Source: DASVWH01 sp036389715 (lineage in GTDB: Bacteria > Acidobacteriota > Blastocatellia > Pyrinomonadales > Pyrinomonadaceae). From it: a stretch of 5,811 nucleotides of DNA. Location of the stretch: NCBI GenBank assembly GCA_036389715.1, contig DASVWH010000143.1, positions 1 through 5,811 of the forward strand, in the 5' to 3' direction. The translations under genes were made by a program, and so were the position numbers. Under the pieces are notes generated by a model. The model saw nothing but the letters and a program-made list of their open reading frames with translations. It was not told the origin of the DNA and did no database searches. Below, piece after piece: positions 5,341 to 5,811 of the stretch. Numbering within the stretch: position 1 is the stretch's first letter; each line of letters opens with the position of its first letter.

Positions 5341-5811
5341 CTACTCTGACAGGCCCGCGCCGTCCGGGAAATAATCGCGCCAGCGCCTGTCTACCAGCTC
5401 GGCAATGTCCGGCCTGACGATTAGCTCGGCAGGATAGCCCGGCTTCATTCGCGCGTCTATCACAATGGGGGCGCGATAGCTGAGATGATGACGGACGACC
5501 GTCGTGCTCGCCGGATGAATGTCGGCCGCAGGCTCAAAGCGCGTCCAGGTGGCCCAGAGAAACTGCTCTACGCTGTCGGCGACGCTCGCATCATCGTGCA
5601 GGACGACGAGCGGCCACGCGCTGAAAGCCTCTTCGCGGGCCAGGCGCGCGGCCTGTTCCGGGTCGTCTGCATAAGGCGCGCCCTGGATTACCAGGCAGCC
5701 GCCGCAAAAGACTGCCGCCTGCGAGACGCCGCCAGGCAGTTCTCCTTTGAACTCCCGCGGCAGTTCCCGCACGGCATCGCCCAGGCCGAGCAGGATTGCC
5801 TTGCTTCCCTG
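5341..5811 (-). CDS. UbiD-family decarboxylase, C-terminal part (5' end outside the window)
   Basis: The reading frame stays open to the right edge and gives 156 residues, beginning QGSKAILLGLGDAVREL; a GTG at 5772-5770 is internal and not the likely start. I recognise the C-terminal part of UbiD enzymes, reversible decarboxylases of aromatic or unsaturated acids that need prenylated FMN. In the visible part, PLVVLHDDASVADSVEQFLW corresponds to the family's VVVVDxDVDxxDxxxVLWA block. It is followed by TRFEPAADIH, matching the TRxxPxxDI element, then IVIDARMKPGYPAEL and a C-terminal VDRRWRDYFP. The catalytic E-R-E residues should lie upstream, outside the window. UbiD proteins are usually near 450-500 residues, so roughly two thirds is missing. 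It is the upstream partner of the FAD monooxygenase. Substrate is unknown; the call rests on memory of family patterns. Confidence 0.75.
   Translation of the reverse strand, partial: QGSKAILLGLGDAVRELPREFKGELPGGVSQAAVFCGGCLVIQGAPYADDPEQAARLAREEAFSAWPLVVLHDDASVADSVEQFLWATWTRFEPAADIHPASTTVVRHHLSYRAPIVIDARMKPGYPAELIVRPDIAELVDRRWRDYFPDGAGLSE

Noticed and set aside
5341..5772. Complete small gene of 143 residues starting at GTG 5772
   Set aside because: The frame stays open to the window edge and the protein matches only the C-terminal part of UbiD enzymes, so it is a gene cut by the window rather than a short one.

Overview
The window is GC-rich chromosomal DNA with five protein genes, tightly packed except for two repeat loci. 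The order is: S13-family D-Ala-D-Ala carboxypeptidase (minus), then diverging from it a prepilin peptidase (plus) and a two-transmembrane PAS-containing sensor histidine kinase (plus), then converging on these a FAD-dependent class A monooxygenase (minus) and the C-terminal part of a UbiD-family decarboxylase (minus, cut by the right edge). No RNA gene, insertion sequence, prophage gene or CRISPR array is visible, and no gene-free stretch exceeds about 131 bases. The type IV pilin-processing enzyme, the envelope-anchored peptidoglycan enzyme and the style of the kinase suggest a Gram-negative environmental bacterium. I lean to Acidobacteriota (Blastocatellia-like), because heptamer-rich intergenic repeats and this kind of UbiD protein feel familiar there. 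That placement is an inference, not something the sequence proves.

Region by region. Bases 1-111 hold an AT-rich inverted array of 7-base units (locus A: unit GTNAATN, nine units facing right, six facing left). Its right arm runs into the 3' end of the carboxypeptidase gene and supplies its last codons and its stop. Bases 95-1369 are that gene, read leftwards from a TTG start with a strong Shine-Dalgarno. Bases 1370-1500 are a divergent intergenic region with a small dyad and a weak promoter candidate. Bases 1501-2409 are pilD. Bases 2410-2532 hold a second inverted heptamer array (locus B: unit GTGATGA, five units facing right, eight facing left), followed by a T-rich tract that touches the annotated ATG of the kinase. 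Bases 2533-3963 are the kinase. Bases 3964-4050 are a convergent gap with only a small palindrome. Bases 4051-5316 and 5341-5811 are the monooxygenase and the UbiD-like gene, transcribed leftwards as a probable operon with 24 bases between them.

How the parts may work together. PilD processes type IV pilin and type II secretion pseudopilin precursors at the inner membrane. The kinase next to it may sense envelope state, but no response regulator lies beside it. The UbiD-like decarboxylase and the flavin monooxygenase pair two reaction types (decarboxylation and ring hydroxylation) that occur together in quinone biosynthesis and aromatic metabolism.

The least ordinary feature is the pair of heptamer arrays. 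They share one architecture (units point inward from both sides, arms can pair into a long hairpin, and stops are dense in all three frames on the inward-reading strand) but are built from different heptamer sequences. One forms the end of a gene and the other sits against the start of a gene.
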